Of a stretch of 64,000 nt of DNA, positions 62,401 through 64,000 are shown piece after piece. Where the stretch lies: NCBI RefSeq assembly GCF_029892605.1, contig NZ_JARXWF010000002.1:330686-394685 (forward strand). The letters run 5' to 3'. How positions within the stretch are numbered: the first letter of the stretch is position 1; each line of letters opens with the position of its first letter. This stretch comes from Parabacteroides sp. PM6-13. GTDB lineage: Bacteria > Bacteroidota > Bacteroidia > Bacteroidales > Tannerellaceae. The notes beneath the pieces were generated by a model. That model worked only from the letters and a program-made list of their open reading frames with translations. It searched no databases and had not been told where the DNA came from. A program made the position numbers and the translations under genes.

Positions 62401-63572
62401 TCGCGGCCGGTATAGGGAAAATGGTTCAGTTGCCGGCCATCGAGTGTGATATGATAGAGCCCGTCATTGTCGGTGCCCACCCAGAAGGTGCCGTCGTGGT
62501 CACGGCTGATGGCCGTGATATTGCTATTACCGATGATGTTGTTCTTAATCGATTTATGCCCGATGTAGTTGAACTTATTCGTTTGAGCCGGAATCAATAA
62601 CACCCCTTTCCGGTAAATGCCGAGCCAGATATTGCCATAGCTATCCTTCAAGATCGAGTGGATCTTGGAGTTGTCAAAGTCTACAATTGTGACGTCCAGG
62701 TCGCTCTCGACTATTTTCCCCTCTTGGGATTTGTACACCTTTAGGCCCTGTCCGTCTGTTCCGATGAGTATATCCTCGTTGTCTACATAGAAGATCTTAA
62801 TCGATAGGTTTTGTTCTCCTTTGTAGGGGATCGGCTGGAAGATATCTTGCTCCTCGTCATAGCGAAACAATCCATTCGACAGACTGCCGATCAATAGGTT
62901 TCCTTCTTTGTCTTCGCATATGCTGGAGATGTTGTTTAATACCAAGTCATTGTTTCTGAAATAGCTTATCAGCTTATTCTCCTCTTTCAGTTGATAGAGC
63001 CCTTTGTCCTCTGTCGATACCCAGATGTTCTGGTGTTTATCTTCATACAGGGTGGTGATGTAGATGCTGGGGGCGATCCCATTTACCTGCTTGGCACATA
63101 ATGGTTTCTCGTTGGCTGCCAGGGTGTAGATGCCTTGCCCGGTGGTACCAATCAGGAGATCTCCGTTTTTTCTTTCTATGATGGAGGTGATGTGTGGCTT
63201 AACCTCTTCTCCGTTGCTCAGGTACATAGGAATATCCGTAAAGGTATCTGTCGCGTAGTCATAGAGTTGTAACCCATGAAAAAGGCCAATGTAATTGTTT
63301 CCCCGGCTATCTTCGAACAACACCCGGGTGAAGTTATTTCCCAGTGAGGCAGGATCATTCTTGTCTTGCTTGTGGATCGTAAATTTGGATCCGTCGTAGC
63401 TGTTCAACCCATCCTCCGTTGCAATCCAAACAATACCATGTTTGTCTTGCGCCATGTTATATATCAGGCTATTGGATAATTCGCTATCGGCGGAAAAGAG
63501 CTTTCCGGACTGTGCCAATCCCCCCATAGGAAGAAGTAGAAAGAGTATAAAAACAGTAATGGTATTCCTCAT
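59493..63572 (-). CDS. Hybrid two-component system sensor-regulator 2
   Basis: This 1359-residue HTCS has a Sec signal (TITVFILFLLLPMGGLAQ), propeller repeats (~25-690; DKHGIVWIATEDGLNSYD, DDQQGTIWIGTSEGLFSYD) and a Y_Y_Y domain (~710-780). A membrane helix (~785-810), HisKA with His837 (NIAHEIRTPMSL), HATPase, receiver with Asp1151 (IISDVMMPEMDG) and C-terminal AraC domain (~1260-1350) follow. It is the same architecture as HTCS 1 but well diverged from it. Its stop codon directly abuts that of HTCS 1 with no terminator between them. No SusC/SusD or enzyme gene lies upstream of it within the window; its targets may be outside the window or shared with HTCS 1. Confidence 0.97.
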   Translation of the reverse strand: MRNTITVFILFLLLPMGGLAQSGKLFSADSELSNSLIYNMAQDKHGIVWIATEDGLNSYDGSKFTIHKQDKNDPASLGNNFTRVLFEDSRGNNYIGLFHGLQLYDYATDTFTDIPMYLSNGEEVKPHITSIIERKNGDLLIGTTGQGIYTLAANEKPLCAKQVNGIAPSIYITTLYEDKHQNIWVSTEDKGLYQLKEENKLISYFRNNDLVLNNISSICEDKEGNLLIGSLSNGLFRYDEEQDIFQPIPYKGEQNLSIKIFYVDNEDILIGTDGQGLKVYKSQEGKIVESDLDVTIVDFDNSKIHSILKDSYGNIWLGIYRKGVLLIPAQTNKFNYIGHKSIKNNIIGNSNITAISRDHDGTFWVGTDNDGLYHITLDGRQLNHFPYTGRENSVPASIMYLLEDSNGELWIGSYLHGVGKVNKKTGTCQYLRDFVDENGSPIQRIYCLEEDENKRLWIGTIGAGLYSLDLRTNQITNHNRPVATDQAGDENYLINYWVSTLLFSEDKLYIGTFNGLACLDLKTNNYTSTFGSHRLLSEIAIYDLHDDQQGTIWIGTSEGLFSYDKVMGTIREYGTHEGLPNNVICAIQEDRDKNLWLSTHYGLSQFSLNHKTFINYYANDGLQGNEFSKRAAINDYQGQLFFCGINGITYFNPRDIVYERKKMQIRITDFYINDKAVKKGTQSGKHTVIDTSVIDAHQFNLSYRDNSFSLEFSVMEFHNPERISYMYSVNGEKWVSLHPRNNRVTFSNMSPGRYHFKILAKDHQSYSDEKEITVVISPPWYQTLWARVVYLFIGLFIIFLFILYIRQRYRSRQNILEHQHAEELNEAKLQFFINIAHEIRTPMSLVISPLKKLILTDHDSERQKSYHTIQRNAVRILNLINQLMDIRKIDKGLMSMKFQEVEIIAFIHDLYTYFEYPAKAKNVRFHIETELNELPVWVDPKNFDKIIMNVLSNAFKYTPDGGEIIINIQTIEADRELDGCDNYLEIAISDTGVGIKDENKERVFDRFYQISENQNNANMSAGVGLHLTRSLVELHYGYIWVEDHAPMGSRFIIRIPLGNKHLRPEEMATHADIRPDKPYFFETATAASFVEEGVKAKPKTRRRVMVVDDDDEIRHYICQELGDDYQMEEYPNGKEALNAILKKAPDLIISDVMMPEMDGITLCRKVKQNININHVPVILLTARSNEEDNLEGLTIGADAFIPKPFNIDILRSTVENIIRNRDILRNTFKGNQQQEDKVRKITIKSADEKLMEKVMKVVNDNMSNPDLSVEMIADRVGISRVHLHRKLKEITNQTTRDLIRNIRLKQAADLLVNNNLSVSEVSEATGFTNLSYFSNAFKELYGMSPSAYVEQHGLSSQSS

Positions 63573-63625
63573 AATCTTATGTCTTTCTCAACAAAACGAC
63601 GATGCACCTATCGCTTATCGGACAA

Positions 63626-63633
63626 CAAATATA
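63626..63633 (-). promoter_or_regulatory. Putative -7 box for HTCS 2
   Basis: TATATTTG on the minus strand fits TAnnTTTG, 53 bp before the start codon; no good -33 element is seen. Confidence 0.45.
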
Positions 63634-63803
63634 CACATTAAAGTGGCAACATGGCGCCACAAAATCTCTTTTCTTGGGATAAGGAGAATTGCTTGGAAGG
63701 AATCAAAGTTTTCCCTCCTGCCTGAGAAGGAGTACCCGCAGGGCGGGGTGGCGGAAAAGCAATGCGCAGAGCAAATAGGAGAGGTTGGCACAGGCTGCTG
63801 GGA

Positions 63804-64000
63804 TTCAAATGGGAGAAAAGGGGAAGATTTGCAGAAAGCCCGGAAGGGCTTCAACCTAGATAACCCCGTGCAAGCCGTCAGGCGCAGCTCGGGGTAGAAG
63901 TAATGTCTATATAATGAGCTCCGTAGGAGGTCAACTGTTGAGCCCCTACGGAGCTCGTGTCTCTGCGACAACCCACCCCGAGCTGCGCCTGACGGCTTGC
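63804..64000. repeat. R2 nested palindromic repeat, copy 2 (cut by window end)
   Basis: This is identical to 6834-7030 except for one base (63811). The window ends inside the right arm of the 37-bp inverted repeat, so the full copy continues beyond 64000. Both copies have the same orientation. Confidence 0.92.

Larger units (their letters stand above)
63573..64000. other. 428-bp gene-free end of window
   Basis: The stretch holds the HTCS 2 promoter box (63626-63633, minus), about 170 bp with no feature I recognise, and R2 copy 2 from 63804 to the window end. Confidence 0.7.

Noticed and set aside
6834..64000. CRISPR array or complete insertion sequence to explain the repeats
   Set aside because: The repeats are dispersed single copies without regular spacers, and no transposase, integrase or cas gene is present.

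Overview
The window looks like a chromosomal segment of a gut-type Bacteroidota, order Bacteroidales, probably Parabacteroides or a close Tannerellaceae relative. The evidence is SusC/SusD and FecR/ECF cassettes, two hybrid two-component systems, many promoters of the Bacteroidales TAnnTTTG type, weak Shine-Dalgarno sites and families such as DUF4834, DUF4249, DUF6340 and DUF6807. The genus is an inference from gene content only. There is one tRNA gene, no rRNA, no CRISPR array and no recognisable transposase, but several dispersed palindromic repeat families.

Layout. (1) 1-9107: an efflux and signalling block of a 5'-truncated FtsX-type permease, TolC, a MacA-like adaptor, an ABC ATPase, a MacB permease, then a LytS-type kinase and LytTR regulator behind a 700-bp repeat-rich gap. 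(2) 9185-18975: a small polysaccharide utilisation locus, with a GH127-type beta-L-arabinofuranosidase divergent from ECF sigma, FecR, SusC and SusD. (3) 19057-34725: mostly housekeeping. It holds a tricorn-like protease, riboflavin synthase, an eIF1/SUI1 homologue, an AddA/RecB-type helicase-nuclease, phosphatidylserine decarboxylase and synthase, small envelope proteins, tRNA-Thr(CGT), an orphan MNT nucleotidyltransferase, shikimate kinase and alanine dehydrogenase. (4) 34910-40484 (minus): DUF4249, TonB receptor and FecR without an adjacent sigma factor, plus an outer-membrane barrel. (5) 41104-46230: rpsO, an XRE-cupin regulator with an acyl-CoA ligase, and two tandem membrane AraC regulators. 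(6) 46529-63572: a second carbohydrate locus without SusC/SusD, made of two exported Gfo/Idh/MocA proteins around a DUF6807 protein, a GH43-like enzyme, a GH2 enzyme and two convergent hybrid two-component sensors.

How the genes fit together. In locus 2 the SusC receptor carries an N-terminal STN signalling domain, so it should pass substrate signals to FecR and then to the ECF sigma factor, while the GH127 enzyme suggests plant beta-L-arabinofuranosides. In locus 6 the two hybrid sensors probably control the flanking glycosidases, and the exported dehydrogenase-like proteins suggest oxidoreductive sugar processing rather than plain hydrolysis.

The most unusual material lies between genes. 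A 197-bp repeat with nested perfect palindromes occurs 57 kb apart. A ~110-bp element is nearly identical in three places. A 57-bp-arm inverted repeat is flanked by purine and pyrimidine tracts. Two hairpins share the loop TTCGCAG with covarying stems, and each is followed by a six-codon micro-ORF, in the ECF/SusC locus. A possible ~115-nt small RNA ends at a free-standing terminator. A HepT toxin remnant appears to be cut by a palindromic repeat.
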